Below, in pieces: positions 46,240 through 57,394 of a DNA stretch of 64,000 nt. The first letter of the stretch is position 1; each line of letters starts with the position of its first letter. Under the pieces are notes generated by a model. It worked only from the letters and a program-made list of their open reading frames with translations. It was not told where the DNA came from and made no database searches. A program made the position numbers and the translations under genes. This DNA is from Sepiola atlantica (taxonomy: Eukaryota; Mollusca; Cephalopoda; Sepiida; Sepiolidae), in assembly GCA_963556195.1 (NCBI GenBank), contig OY744528.1:56950150-57014149 (forward strand), read 5' to 3'.

Positions 46240-47170
46240 CCTATATGTTGTGGCAGATAAACGGATTTACCAGTCGAAAAAGGTGATGCAGCCCCCAACG
46301 CTTCATTAAATCTACACCTCATTCGAAAATTTCAAGGGTGACCGGCATCTCTGGCAAATCAAGCCACTGTTACATCGTCGGCATAGGCAAAATACTTTAA
46401 AGTGGTGCAAGCACCTGTCAAAGTAATTCCACATGGGACCAGATTCACTTTTCGTTTGGGAAGGAAAGGTTCCAACACAAGTGCATAGAGCATCGATGAA
46501 AGGGACAACCCTGACGAATAGATTTGGATAATCTGAAGGGATGAGATCTCAAACTATTCACCTTCACCAGCACACCGAGGTTTGCATACAAAAGGCGAAT
46601 CCAAGAGCAAAACTGCGAGCCAAAACTGGCCAAAGACAAAACAGCCTCCAAGTAACGATGGTCCATCCTATCGAATGCTTTGGACTGATCTAAATTGATC
46701 AGCGCGGCTTCTGTGTCGACTTTCTCAATGATCAAGCATATCACATGCAAGTTATCCTGAATAGTCCTACTCTTCACAGCACAAGTCTGTTCAGGGCTGA
46801 TTAGACCAGGCAGGACAACCTGCAAACGATTGGATAAAATCTTGACCAAAATCTTTAACTCTGTATTTAACATTGTTAAGGACCGCAAATGACTTATCCC
46901 ATCCCCACCATCTTTGCTCTTGCATACAAGTTTCACAATTCTCCTGGTTAAGTACTGAGGTATAGACCCGTTCCTAAACCAAGAGTTAAATAAAACTGTC
47001 AGCAAGGGTACAAAAATGTGCGACAGCCTCAAATACACCTTGTAGGGCAAACCATCGATCCTATCTAAGCCAATCTGACCCAAGGCTTCCAAGACTTCTT
47101 TCTCTTTTATGCAACCTTTGCACCTAGCCGCTTCGGTCGCCTCAACATGAGAAAAATCGTCTAAATAAGG
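46240..47170 (-). pseudogene. LINE reverse transcriptase (I/TX1-like), truncated
   Basis: 47092-46445 is a 215-residue open frame: LGQIGLDRIDGLPYKVYLRL, LTVLFNSWFRNGSIP, AALINLDQSKAFDRMDHRYL (catalytic Asp region) and KSIRQGCPF. After a frame change near 46480, words near 46400-46370 recall the FADDVTV-type palm box. The upstream block RCKGCIKEKEVLEALG is readable to 47130. The endonuclease that should precede it is missing. The RT would prime on nicked target DNA. Confidence 0.83.
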
Positions 47171-49010
47171 GTCGAAATGTGCTATTGACAGACCAAAACA
47201 CGTACAAAATACCTTTGTTTGCGGTTACGGATCGCTCAGCTGGCAATCAGACACGTGCGATATGTCGATCCGTAGCACGTCAACGATCCTCTGCACGCAA
47301 TTCAGCAGCCATATTTGTTGCTTCCTGGGACATCCATTTTAACCTAGCTCTAACTACTGAAGCCTGGTTCTCCTTGATAGTCAAAGAGGCCAGCTTCACC
47401 TTAATTATCATTACATTAGTTTTCCCCCGCCCCCACCGTCTAATCTAATCTAGCTTCTAGTGTCGCTTTTTCTGCCCTAGATTCTAGGTTGAGTCGTCAG
47501 CAGAAAAGGACCTAATAACTTTCTTAAGTTTAATCCACTAATTATAGAACCCGTTGTTTCCCGCAATATGGTTAGCTGTTCCCGGTTACCCTTCACATCG
47601 AATCACAATGTGTTGAGTTTCTAGTAACCAGCCATTCTAAGTTTAGGTCTATTTTTTCCTTTTGACTAATTTAAGGTCAGAGAAGTGGGATGTTCAAGTC
47701 AGTTTTCATTGGGGAGTGGGGAGGAGTGGCTTTTAGCGCATGTTTGAGAAAAGGGAGGGGGAGGGAGTACTTGAGTCTTCGTATGGGACACAGGAGGAGT
47801 GTTTCTGGGGGTTTGTTGTGGGGAGACGAAGCTTTGGAGAGTTTGTAATTTTCTTCTTTCGGAGAGGGACTTAGCAAAATTAGTTTGTATTCATGCTCCT
47901 TTATTGGTGCAGTAATAGCTGGGCGCATGATTCTTGAGGGTGATTGCAGTTTGCTTGGTGGAGGGTTTGCTAGAATATTATTCTGTGGAGACTTGGGACT
48001 TGTCAATAGGGGCCGTACTTAATTGGAAGAGGGTGTTTTTGGAGGAGAGTGAATACTTGAGTTCTTTGCTCTTAACCTTTGCCCAGTTGAACTATTTCCG
48101 TGTATTTATTCTTACCGGGATCTTTTGAGATTGCTGTTATGTCCCCGTATTTGATTAGGAAGGCTACATTAAAGGGAACATGAAATACAGAGACGGAGGT
48201 TCTTCTTTGTCCCAAGTACTCCATAAAAAGTATGTGTTCAGTGGTAATGATCTCTGTCCAAGATAGAGATAGATCTGGTTTATCCGTAAAAGAAAGCTTC
48301 TTGAAAAATAAAAGTCTGATGCTCCACCAACTGCCAACTTCATCTCTTTCTCTCTGCACTTCACTCGGCTCACTGAGCAACACACCTCTTCGATCCAAAG
48401 AGTACAGTTTTTATACGTATCAATTCACCACCTATGCAAATTGACTACCAACCAGAGCCATCTAGCAGTTAGAGACTCCAAACAGCCAATTTGCAAAGGG
48501 GGAATAACTCAATTGGTGACTAAACCACAATAGACATTTATCCGGGGTGCAAATAGTGTATTCCAGATATGGTATTCTTTACACTTAATGATTCTTTGGG
48601 GCCTGTGCCCTGTAGTCAAGATTAGTTTTGTAACTAATTTGCTTGTCGCTCGAATTACCTTTTTGTTTTTCTGTCAACGACGAACATCTGAAGTGTTCTT
48701 TTAGAAATTTCTTCCAGTCTTGGTGACTAAATGTTGACATTTCCTTGCTTTTTCTAGGAATTCCTTAACATTAATTACGAGCTTTGGAGATTTACTCCAG
48801 TCAGTACTTGGGGTGGGAAGTGAAGCCTCGACAAACCCCACTTGCATTGTTGCTTCTTTACTTTCCCTTGGCACAGGGCATGGAGTTGCCATGTCCAATG
48901 GGGGGGGGGGGGACGTAAAACACAGCAAAAATAAAGTTAAAGTGCTCAAAAATAATTCGGCTCTAAAAAAGAGAGACCGAACAACAATAATCAACAATAA
49001 CAGTAACAAT
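47171..49010 (-). pseudogene. Same LINE: linker and ORF1-like region
   Basis: 48893-48701 begins MATPCPVPRESKEATMQVGF. 48398-48072 includes RRTSVSVFHVPFNVAFLIKY and GDITAISKD, like the RNA-binding fold of LINE ORF1 proteins. 48006-47677 is Pro/Lys/Ser-rich (NILANPPPSKLQSPSRIMRP), as ORF1 tails often are. A G run on + at 48900-48912 lies just upstream of the ATG. Frames do not join. The reading as ORF1 is inference from position and these words. Confidence 0.55.
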
Positions 49011-49189
49011 AATCACAATTGAATAAATAAAAGAAATATGTGCCAGAGACAAGCTTATTCAGCGTACAGTAAATTGATGTGGTTCCAACAAAGTTATCTG
49101 CGCTAAGTTAGAAATCGTCACAATGTTTATTAACGATTGTCGCGAACGTCACGTAATCTTCGCCATCATTTTTTACTGAATTCAAACAC

Positions 49190-50691
49190 TTCCACTGTTT
49201 GTGGAACAGAGAAGGCTTAGGGCTGAATAATTCTGTTAAAAGAAAAGGTCAAATCGCTCAATTTTCGGGGTAAAATAAAGTCCACGAATTTACTATGTTT
49301 GGTGGTCCCTAATTTTTGGAGTAGTAGGCAAACTTTTTTAGAGTATGCCCAATTTTCACAATCAATTTTGTATAGATCCTCATACCTTCTGAAATATAAA
49401 GCAAAAGTTTTATCCTCGTCTGGGGAATAAGTGAAATTGTCAATCGCACTCTAAACGTCATTCTGCGAAAAAGCATTATCGTGTTTCCTTACTTTTACCC
49501 CTATGCCATATTGTTTGCATTAATATTTCAATCTTTTAATCGGTTTCTCTTTTTTGTCCAAGAAATCTTTCTTCAGCTTCTTTTTTTGTTCTGATAGTTT
49601 TATGTCGGATTTTTGTTGCTGTTCCAATAGCTTTTGAAATTTTTGTTCATTTTTTAGTTGTCTTTCTTCAGCTTCTTTTTTTGTTCTGATAGTTTTACGT
49701 CGGATTTTTGTTGCTGTTCCAATAGCTTTTGAAATTTTTGTTCATTTTTTAGTTGTCTTTCTTCAGCTTCTTTTTTTGCTCTGATAGTTTTACGTCGGAT
49801 TTTTGTTGCTGTTCCAATAGCTTTTGAAATTTTTGTTCATTTTTTAGTTGTCTTTCTTCAGCTTCTTTTTTTGTTCTGATAGTTTTACGTCGGATTTTTG
49901 TTGCTGTTCCAATAGCTTTTGAAATTTTTGTTCATTTTTTAGTTGTCTTTCTTCAGCTTCTTTTTTTGTTCTGATAGTTTTACGTCGGATTTTTGTTGCT
50001 GTTCCAATAGCTTTTGAAATTTTTGTTCATTTTTTAGTTGTCTTTCTTCAGCTTCTTTTTTTGTTCTGATAGTTTTACGTCGGATTTTTGTTGCTGTTCC
50101 AATAGCTTTTGAAATTTTTGTTCATTTTTTAGTTGTCTTTCTTCAGCTTCTTTTTTTGTTCTGATAGTTTTACGTCGGATTTTTGTTGCTGTTCCAATAG
50201 CTTTTGAAATTTTTGTTCATTTTTTAGTTGTCTTTCTTCAGCTTCTTTTTTTGTTCTGATAGTTTTACGTCGGATTTTTGTTGCTGTTCCAATAGCTTTT
50301 GAAATTTTTGTTCATTTTTTAGTTGTCTTTCTTCAGCTTCTTTTTTTGTTCTGATAGTTTTACGTCGGATTTTTGTTGCTGTTCCAATAGCTTTTGAAAT
50401 TTTTGTTCATTTTTTAGTTGTCTTTCTTCAGCTTCTTTTTTTGTTCTGATAGTTTTACGTCGGATTTTTGTTGCTGTTCCAATAGCTTTTGAAATTTTTG
50501 TTCATTTTTTAGTTGTCTTTCTTCAGCTTTTTTTTTTGTTCTGATAGTTTTACGTCGGATTTTTGTTGCTGTTCCAATAGCTTTTGAAATTTTTGTTCAT
50601 TTTTTAGTTGTCTTTCTTCAGCTTTTTTTTTTGTTCTAGTTGCTGTTGCATTTGATATTTGACGAGTTCTGTCATCGTTAAAATCTTCCAT
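49190..50691 (-). pseudogene. Gag of LTR element A with expanded coiled-coil repeat
   Basis: Starts at the ATG at 50691 with MEDFNDDRTRQISNATATRT, then KKKAEERQLKNEQKFQKLLE and QQQKSDVKLSEQKK, a charged coiled-coil-like segment. The DNA for that segment is a tandem array (49566-50638). After the array the minus strand resumes gag core words near 49440-49260 (FTYSPDEDKTFALYFRRYED, KKVCLLLQKLGTTKHSKFV, DFILP), the same fold as gag of gypsy B. Because the unit is 95 bp, the frame is lost in the array. Confidence 0.72.
49566..50638. repeat. 95-bp tandem repeat, 11 full units plus a partial
   Basis: Unit starts (tctttcttcagctt...) fall at 49566, 49661, 49756, 49851, 49946, 50041, 50136, 50231, 50326, 50421, 50516 and 50611, exactly 95 bp apart. 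Units are almost identical; differences are single bases (tgtcgg/cgtcgg, tgctctg/tgttctg, C to T in the last two). Confidence 0.96.
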
Positions 50692-51164
50692 GTTTAAAAT
50701 ATGTTTTTATAGAATACAGCTTTTTAGAAGTTCTTTCATATTATATTGCTAAACATTATCTTAGTTGTAAAAAGAGAAAGAGTATAAAACCTTTTTGTTT
50801 CTTCGACCAAAAAAAAATCCCCCTTTTTTTTAGTAACCATAAAATGTCTGGTCAGCACTTTAGTTACCAGAAAAAAAGGGGTTTTAATTTTTCTTTCGGC
50901 AGCAGGACTTTTCTCTTTTGGAGAGAAAAGAAAATATCATGTATTCTCTTCTTGTTAAAAGTTAACACAGTGCCCAAATAACAATAAAAAAAAATCACTG
51001 ACCATTCTTCTTTGAGAGAACATCAGCTGGTCTTTTACGTGTGTGTTTTTCTCTATTTGGTCCACTTGTAAAGCCAGTTTTTACAACTAGGACGTTGTCA
51101 GGTGAATTTGTCATTGATTTCTCCACATTTATCCTTTTTTAAAGTTCTCAAAAAACCCTTAATA

Positions 51165-51319
51165 TACTTTGTCGCCAGGTGTGGTATCCATTTTAAGGTT
51201 CTCAAGAATCCCTTACCGTAACCTCGTCGCCAATTGTTGTGAGGTCCTATTTAAGGTTCTCAAGAATCCCTTAATGTAGTTTTGTGACCGGTGTAAGTTT
51301 GAAATACCTTGTCACCAGT
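51165..51319 (-). repeat. Leader repeats with primer-site-like words, element A
   Basis: Three 55-58-bp units (ttaaggttctcaagaatccc...) each end in a primer-site-like word (gtcgccagg at 51171, gtcgccaattgttgtg at 51226, gtgaccgg at 51284). They are followed by the real junction gtcaccagt|tgttgtg at 51311-51326. On minus the primer-binding candidate is TGGTGACAAGG (51317-51307). Confidence 0.65.
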
Positions 51320-52131
51320 TGTTGTGAACCTGTAAAGGGTCGGAAAGAAGACACAAACTCTGAGTTTAGGGAAAACAAGTATATTGAAAAAGTATAATAC
51401 AACAGAGAAGAATAGTGGTTGTATGTCAGTCTTGACTGCCAGTATAGACTGGTGTGGTTCCAGGTATTTATTTCCTTCCCGCAGCAGGAAGATATGGCAC
51501 AAGGCCAGAAGGTGAGGAGAGTCAAGTTAACACCCCGTCTGCATTCCTTGGTCGAGGTGCCTCAGGCCATAAACAATAAATTTACTACACCCCCAAAGAG
51601 AGGAAGTAAGGTCTGGGAGGGTGGACTTCCTAGGACTACCCATTATTAATGCCTGACAGATAAAAGGCCACCGAAATGGCTGAGGTGGATCCAGGTATTT
51701 AATTCCTTCCCACCGCAGGAATATGTAGCACAAGCCAGCCCATCTAAAAAAGGAGCACTCTGACCTATAAAAAATTGCCTGGCCAGGCCCGTCGACATTC
51801 TCCGGTCAGGACGCCTCAGGCAGTAAGCAATAAACTTACTCCATCCCAAAGAGGGGAGGCAAGACCTAGGAGGGTGGACCTTCTAAGACTACCCAGGACT
51901 AATACTTCAGACCCACAGATAAAAGGACACCAAAATGGACCAGTTCCTCCCGGACTGAGTGTCGAGAACGGATCCTCAACTGGTATTTACCAGTATGCCG
52001 TCTCTAAGCAACTGACGTTACAGAAAGACCACATGGGCTGGTGTGGACCCAGCACTGAGAAGCAAGTGTTCCCAGTATTTATTGTGAGTGGAAGAGTTCA
52101 AGTAGTCCGTAATAGGTAAGGTACCATAACA
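51320..52131 (-). repeat. Right (5') LTR of element A, with internal duplication
   Basis: Starts tgttgtgaacctgtaaaggg and ends ggtaccataaca on +. It includes a duplicated segment of about 231 bp (51460-51690 and 51691-51940, both starting ccaggtattta and containing a ggcctcag-type word and gataaaaggccacc/gacacc). 812 bp. Confidence 0.78.
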
Positions 52132-52136
52132 TATAT

Positions 52137-52286
52137 TAATATATATTGTTGTAATTAAATGCAACTAAACTTCAGATTAGAAGAAAAAGCCATAAAAAAT
52201 ATTGTACACAGATGCATATCCCCAATTGACAATAATAATAAAATTAGACTCATTATTTACTATAAGAAATTTACGACCCAAAAGTA
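52137..52286 (+). pseudogene. Penelope-like element, connector (piece 2 of 3)
   Basis: The + strand reads KLNFRLEEKAIKNIVHRCIS then PIDNNNKIRLIIYYKKFTT, the segment that follows the RT thumb and precedes the GIY-YIG domain in Penelope-like proteins. It ends where gypsy D begins. Confidence 0.7.
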
Positions 52287-52289
52287 AAA

Positions 52290-53450
52290 TCAGGACTCTG
52301 GGTTTCCGAGTTTGACGATATGCAGGGGTCGATTTTCTCTCTCCTTCCTGAGTGCAGGTGGTTGTGATTTTGAAGACAGGGGTTCTGAATCGGTTCGGGG
52401 ATGAGCTCGTTTTGTAGCAAGTAGATGATCGTTCACCTCTAGCTTGTTCTGAGCACCTTGGGTTTCTACAAATGTTATGGATTCCGTATCTGATGGTTGT
52501 ACTGATTCCGTATATGAATCATATGGTGCAGCTTGATCTTCAGTCAAGGTGGAAGGGTCTGGAGATGTAGGTGTCTCCTTGGGGATTGAGTTAAGGTATG
52601 TCCCCTGCAGGTGCAAGGTCTCTAAGGGAAACAATGGATTCTTTTCCATCAGAATGTCGTATCAATGCATAATGCGGATTCGCCTCAATCAGTTCCACTT
52701 GGTTTGTTAATGGGTCATTCTTACTATGACGGACGAAACGTCTCAGATGAACCGTTCCAGGTTTCGAGAGCCATGAAGGAAGTGAAGTTCCCGCCGAGCT
52801 ACTTCGTTGAAATGGAAGAAACCTCCCGTGGGGCATGGCATTTGTGGTTGTGCATCCTAATAGCGTACAGAGATTCAGGAACAAGATCTTTCCAGTGGGT
52901 AATTGGCCATTTGCGATTCACAAATGCTAGTTGTATGCTTTTCCATATTATACCGTTATAGCGCTCACATTGGGGTTTTTCCTAAGGGTGGTACGGCGGC
53001 GGCCGGCTTGTGGCTACTCCTCGTTTGTGAAGAAATGTTTGAGTTGTTCAGACATAAAAGAGGCTCCACGATTTGAATGGATGAAGGCTGGAACACCAAA
53101 AATGGCAAATAAAGAGCACAAGCTTCGTATCACTGATTTTGCTGATATGTCCGGACAAGGAAATGCGAATGGGAATCGTGAATATTCATCGATGATGGTT
53201 AGAATGTAACGATTCCCATTATTAGATGGTAATGGACCCTTAAAATCGATGTTTATTCTCTCAAATGGTTGAGTCGCCTTTAACAATGCCCCGGTTTTAG
53301 GCCTGAAGAATTGTGGTTTATGTTCTGCACAATATTGTACATGATTTTATCATTTTCTTTACGTCATCCTATGAATATGGTATATTTCGGGTTCGTACCA
53401 CGTGTGTCAATCTTGTTATTCCTGCGTGGCACAGTTCATTGTGTAAGGTA
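52290..53450 (-). pseudogene. Gypsy D integrase region
   Basis: 53286-53014 gives KATQPFERINIDFKGPLP (first Asp), LTIIDEYSRFPFAF, and AFIHSNRGASFMSE, where the second catalytic Asp is Asn. Degenerate GNGQCERYNG-like words follow near 52980-52900. 52884-52591 and 52649-52290 carry the C-terminal domain (KPGTVHLRRFVRHSKNDPLT, NPHYALIRHSDGKESIVSLR) and a Ser/Pro-rich tail. To the right, frame-shifted ELCHAGITRL-like words (53440-53380) are the zinc-binding part. Broken by shifts. Confidence 0.8.
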
Positions 53451-53699
53451 CTTTAGCCGGGCTATTTTTTTTTTTAACAAAGGGTATAGGGAGATGCTTT
53501 TATGGTGGCATGTGATTCCTGTTGTTTGAGGCAGCCAGACCACGTGTGGATAAAATTAACAAAATAAAACAAACAAAAAGGAAGAAAGTAAAACATTATC
53601 ATTATATCGGAAATTATATTGGAAAGAAAGTGAAGGAATAATAAAGCTACACACAAGAATAGTATTTAGTAAAATCAACAATTAGAGTAAAACATATAT

Positions 53700-54477
53700 A
53701 TTAAACTAAACAATTTATTTTGATAAGACATTTTGCAAAGCTATCAGTTACAGAGAATGCTTTAGTTCATTTTTAAGGAAGTTCCGTTTGTTACACAAGT
53801 GAAATGTTCAGTTTGTTTAAGTTCGTGTTTCAATCGTCGCCATAAATCGTTTCAGATTACGATTATGGTCTGCATAGTTGTGTCCACATATTGTTACATT
53901 ATCAATGTAGGCAAAGGTGCCCTCAATTTTTCATCGCTAATTATTGTATCCATAATTCGATGAAAACTGGCGACACCATTCGTTACTTTGAATGGTATCC
54001 TTTTAAACTGCCTCAAAAGCTGTGTAGGGTCGATCAGCTGGTTTTATTGCCACTTGGTGATAGGCGCTTCTGAGATCTAGTGTGCTATACAATTTATATT
54101 TGGCAATTTCACTTATAGTTTCATCTATCCGTGCTAGTGGGTAAGCATCCAGTATGGTAAACCTATTTATGGTTTGAGAGTAGTCTTGTTTTGGAGGGGT
54201 AGGGAGATGTTATTACAACATGGGCCCTCCACGGAGACTCACTCATTTCAATGATTTCTTCACCAAGCATTCTCGTAATCTCAGTTTTTATGAACTGTTT
54301 ATTCTCAAGTGAGTAGTGTCTAGATTTCATCGCTATAGATTTGCAGTCTTAAGATAAATAATTAAAGAGTGATGGGCACTGAACATTGACCGCTGTTAGA
54401 CCACAAATGCTAAGGGCTGGTTTAGGTCCTCCAAAAGGAATCTCAATACGAGAATGATGCTGAAGAAAATCGTGCCC
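53700..54477 (-). pseudogene. Gypsy D reverse transcriptase region
   Basis: Frame-shifted minus-strand words in RT order: HHSRIEIPFGGPK and NVQCPSLF-like (about 54470-54370), IAMKSRHYSLENKQFIKTEI (54345-54285), SLWRAHVV (near 54230), INRFTILDAYPLARIDETIS (54170-54110), YSTLDLRSAYHQVAIKPAD (54095-54035), and the catalytic region YIDNVTICGHNYADHN (53915-53865), again YIDN. Interrupted by several shifts. Cut at 54477 by the hAT insertion. Confidence 0.82.
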
Positions 54478-54485
54478 CAGTATCA

Positions 54486-55222
54486 CCCCCACGTAGCCAG
54501 GGGGGTGCCAGGGGGGCAAGGCCCCCCCCCCCCTACAATTACATTTGCACCCCCTGAAATTTGTGATCCAAAAATATTATAAATATAAATACTCTTATAT
54601 TTCGTAGTCAACTATACTTCTTCATTATGAACCAGTATTTACTTTTGTGTAATATATTTTACAGCAGGGCCGGATCAAGGGGCTAGGGCCCTGGGCCACC
54701 CACCAAGAGGGGACCTCCCACCAATTTTTAACATAATTTCCGATTTCAAAAACGCTTATTTGGATTTTATTTTGTTTAAAACTTAATTTTCCATTCCTGG
54801 TACTAATGATACCATAATTAATATTTACGGATTTTAAACCCACCACGTAGCCAGGGGGTGCCAGGATGTGGCAGGGGGTGCCTTCCTCTTGCAATTACAT
54901 TTGCACCCCCTGAAATTTGTGATCCAAAAAATATTATAAATATAAATACTCTTATATTTCGTAGTCAACTATACTTCTTCATTATGAACCAGTATTTACT
55001 TTTGTGTAATATATTTTACAACAGGGCCGGATTAAGGGGCCAAGCGGCTGGGGCCCTGGGCCACCCACCAAGAGGGGACCTCCCACCAATTTTTAACATA
55101 ATTTCCGATTTCAAAAACGCTTATTTAGATTTTATTTTGTTTAAAACTTAATTTTCCATTCCTGGTACTAATGATACCATAATAAATATTTACGGATTTA
55201 AAACCCCCCACGTAGCCAGAGG
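54486..55222. repeat. Tandemly duplicated left end of the hAT
   Basis: The terminal word cacgtagccag occurs at 54490, 54844 and 55209, marking two tandem units (354 and 365 bp) of nearly identical sequence (ctgaaatttgtgatccaaaa, cagggccggat(t/c)aagggg, tcccaccaatttttaacata) and the start of a third. Confidence 0.92.
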
Positions 55223-55379
55223 GTGCGATCAAGCAAAAGAACAAAACAAAACTACATTTTAAGCAAAAAGAATAAAATCATTTTCTTTTTATTTACATGT
55301 CATTGTGCTTTTATTTACATATTATTTTCATTCAACCCTAAAACCCTAACCCGACTTCACAATCTAGTGGGGATGGATG

Positions 55380-55450
55380 ATCTCTTTGCTCTCCCTAACC
55401 CTAACTCCAGCCCTAACCCTAACTCCAGCCCTAACCCTAACTCCAGCCCT
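55380..55450. repeat. CCCTAA-containing 18-bp minisatellite
   Basis: Three units of ccctaaccctaactccag. Telomere-like in wording but short and interrupted. Confidence 0.85.
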
Positions 55451-55819
55451 GATCGTTAAAATGTTCGTTTCATAAAATTAAATTAAAAAAATGCAAACCC
55501 AAAAAAAACAAAAAACGCCGCTTTGATTATGAGTCCCGGTAAAAAAACACACACACCTGACAACGAGAACCCGAAACGAGGCTGGCAAAACAAGACTGTC
55601 GACGCCATGTTTTTGTAGTAAAAATCCGTGCCCAGAAAAAAAAATGTTTTTCATGTCTAATAAAAAACCATTTATCCTACGTAAAAATACAAATAGCTAA
55701 CTAGGAAAATCTCCAGTCTCGACGTACATTGCATTTATTTGTTGCATATTCATTTTTTTGACCACGTTCTACTTCTTTTTTTGAACCCGACTCGCGAGTT
55801 TGAGGGCTATTGTAAAAGA

Positions 55820-56515
55820 TACCCAATCCATTATAATGCATTTAGGTTTCTTTGTAAACAAGTCAGCCATTTTAATATTTTGTTAATAATTGAAAAAAAT
55901 ATCAATTACTTCGTGTCTGTTCGAAATTTGAAAGGAAATTTGTTTTCCTTGTCATGAAATACATTTCTAATTTATTTTTTGTAACTGTAATTCAGCGTTT
56001 TAATCTCGGCGGGAAAGAGGATGTATTGAAAATCGGCCGCTCGTCGAGTCGTTTTTTTCCCTTCAAAATTGGTAAATCACTGTAAGATGAAGTGGTTAAT
56101 TCGTCGTTTCATAGCCAAAATGGCGGATAATAAATCGGCTGTATTTTTCTGATTCTTTTCCTACCTTTCAACGATTAATTTGAAAGAAGTAAACAAATTT
56201 AAAAAGTAGTAAATAAACTTACTTTTAGGCAAGATGGCCACCAGAGATTAATAAACTGAATTACATTTACAATAATATAACTAATAAATTAATTTCATGA
56301 CAAGAAAAACAATTTTGCTTTTCTAAATACATGATTTTCTAATAATTTCAAAGCCAGTTCAAATGACTTTCTATTCGATAGTTTAAATACTTCCAAATGC
56401 CTTTCAAATTTTGAACAGAGACGAAGTAATTGATATATTTTTCAATTATTAACAAAATATTAAAATGGCTGACTTATTTACGAAGAAACCTAAATGCATT
56501 ATGATAGATTTAATC
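55820..56515. repeat. Long inverted repeat inside the hAT
   Basis: About 160 bp at 55830-55990 (atgcatttaggtttctttgt, cagccattttaatattttgt) is complementary to 56258-56515, which has an extra block of about 90 bp. The centre 55991-56257 is unrelated. Possibly a separate fold-back insert. Confidence 0.75.
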
Positions 56516-56689
56516 TCGTAATTTAATTACGAACCGGGTTGAAATAATAACATTATTTAGAAAGCCATTCTTAACATGGAGAAAGGGGGTGCTTTGTTAA
56601 CTATTCTGTACTTTCACCTAACAATTTAATAAACAAAAGATATAGTAAAAATTGGGGAATCTTTTACTATAATCAACAGAACGGAAGAA

Positions 56690-57375
56690 CGAAAAAAGGG
56701 TGAAAAAACAAATGTGCAACAAATAAATGTTAGCAAGGGCAAGACAAGTTACTATTCTACCTAGCTGGATAAATTTATTTATATTTTAACTTATTTTAAA
56801 GTTTTTTTTGTTGTTTTAAAACCAAGTGTCGGCTCCAGTGTTTCCCACTAGATCTGGTGATTTTGATTTGAATCTGGCTAGTAAAATTTGGATCTAGCGG
56901 CTAGCGATTTTTTTCTTTAACATCCGGCGATTTCGTTTGCCACATACACACACGCAATTTCAGATTTCAGTAAAACTATTTTCCGTATTCATTTTCTCTT
57001 TAGTCATCATGGGATTATTTCTCAAGCTACCTTCCATACATGATATATGCAAATCTGTCAATAAAAATGTTAATGTTCTAAAAATAAAATGGTGATCGCG
57101 ACCGGACAAAAGCTCACCGGACAAAAGGCCACCAAAATAATTCAAACACGGACAAAAGCCCACAAACGTAAAAGTTAAATTACTAAAAAAAAACAATTTT
57201 AGAGCGAACAGAACGAAAAATGGGTAAAAAAAAAACCAAAAAACAACAAATAAATGTGCAACAAATAAATGTTACCAAAGGCAAGATAAGTTACTATTCT
57301 ACCTACCTGGATAAGTTTATTTGTGTTTTAACTTATTTTAAAGCATATTTTTGTTAAAAAACAAACATGGTGTCG
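56690..57375. repeat. Direct duplication upstream of the hAT transposase
   Basis: The stretch from acgaaaaa(a/t)gggt through gttactattctacctacctg and ttttaacttattttaaag to (c)aa(c)(c)a(a/t)g(t)gtcg is present at 56695-56840 and 57210-57385. Between them is a short ccggacaaaag(ctc/gcc)acc repeat (57100-57135). Confidence 0.75.
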
Positions 57376-57394
57376 ACTGGTGGAAGTCTCAGTG

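Larger units (their letters stand above)
45746..52136 (-). mobile_element. LTR element A (gag-bearing, pol not found), inserted in the Penelope element
   Basis: Bounded by TGTTGTGA...AACA LTR sequences (45751 on the left, 51320-52131 on the right) and an imperfect 5-bp duplication tatac/tatat. The minus strand carries gag (50691 to about 49190). No pol was found: the space 45966-49010 is filled by an unrelated LINE, also on minus. It may be a gag-only non-autonomous element, or its pol was lost when the LINE inserted. Confidence 0.75.

Noticed and set aside
51260..51849. Overlapping minus-strand frames of 60-84 codons
   Set aside because: They lie in the LTR of element A and repeat because the LTR contains an internal duplication.
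55380..55450. CCCTAA repeats as an internal telomere or chromosome end
   Set aside because: Only three interrupted 18-bp units inside a transposon. A single taaccctaaccc at 17590 in the TMEM164 5' UTR is also isolated.
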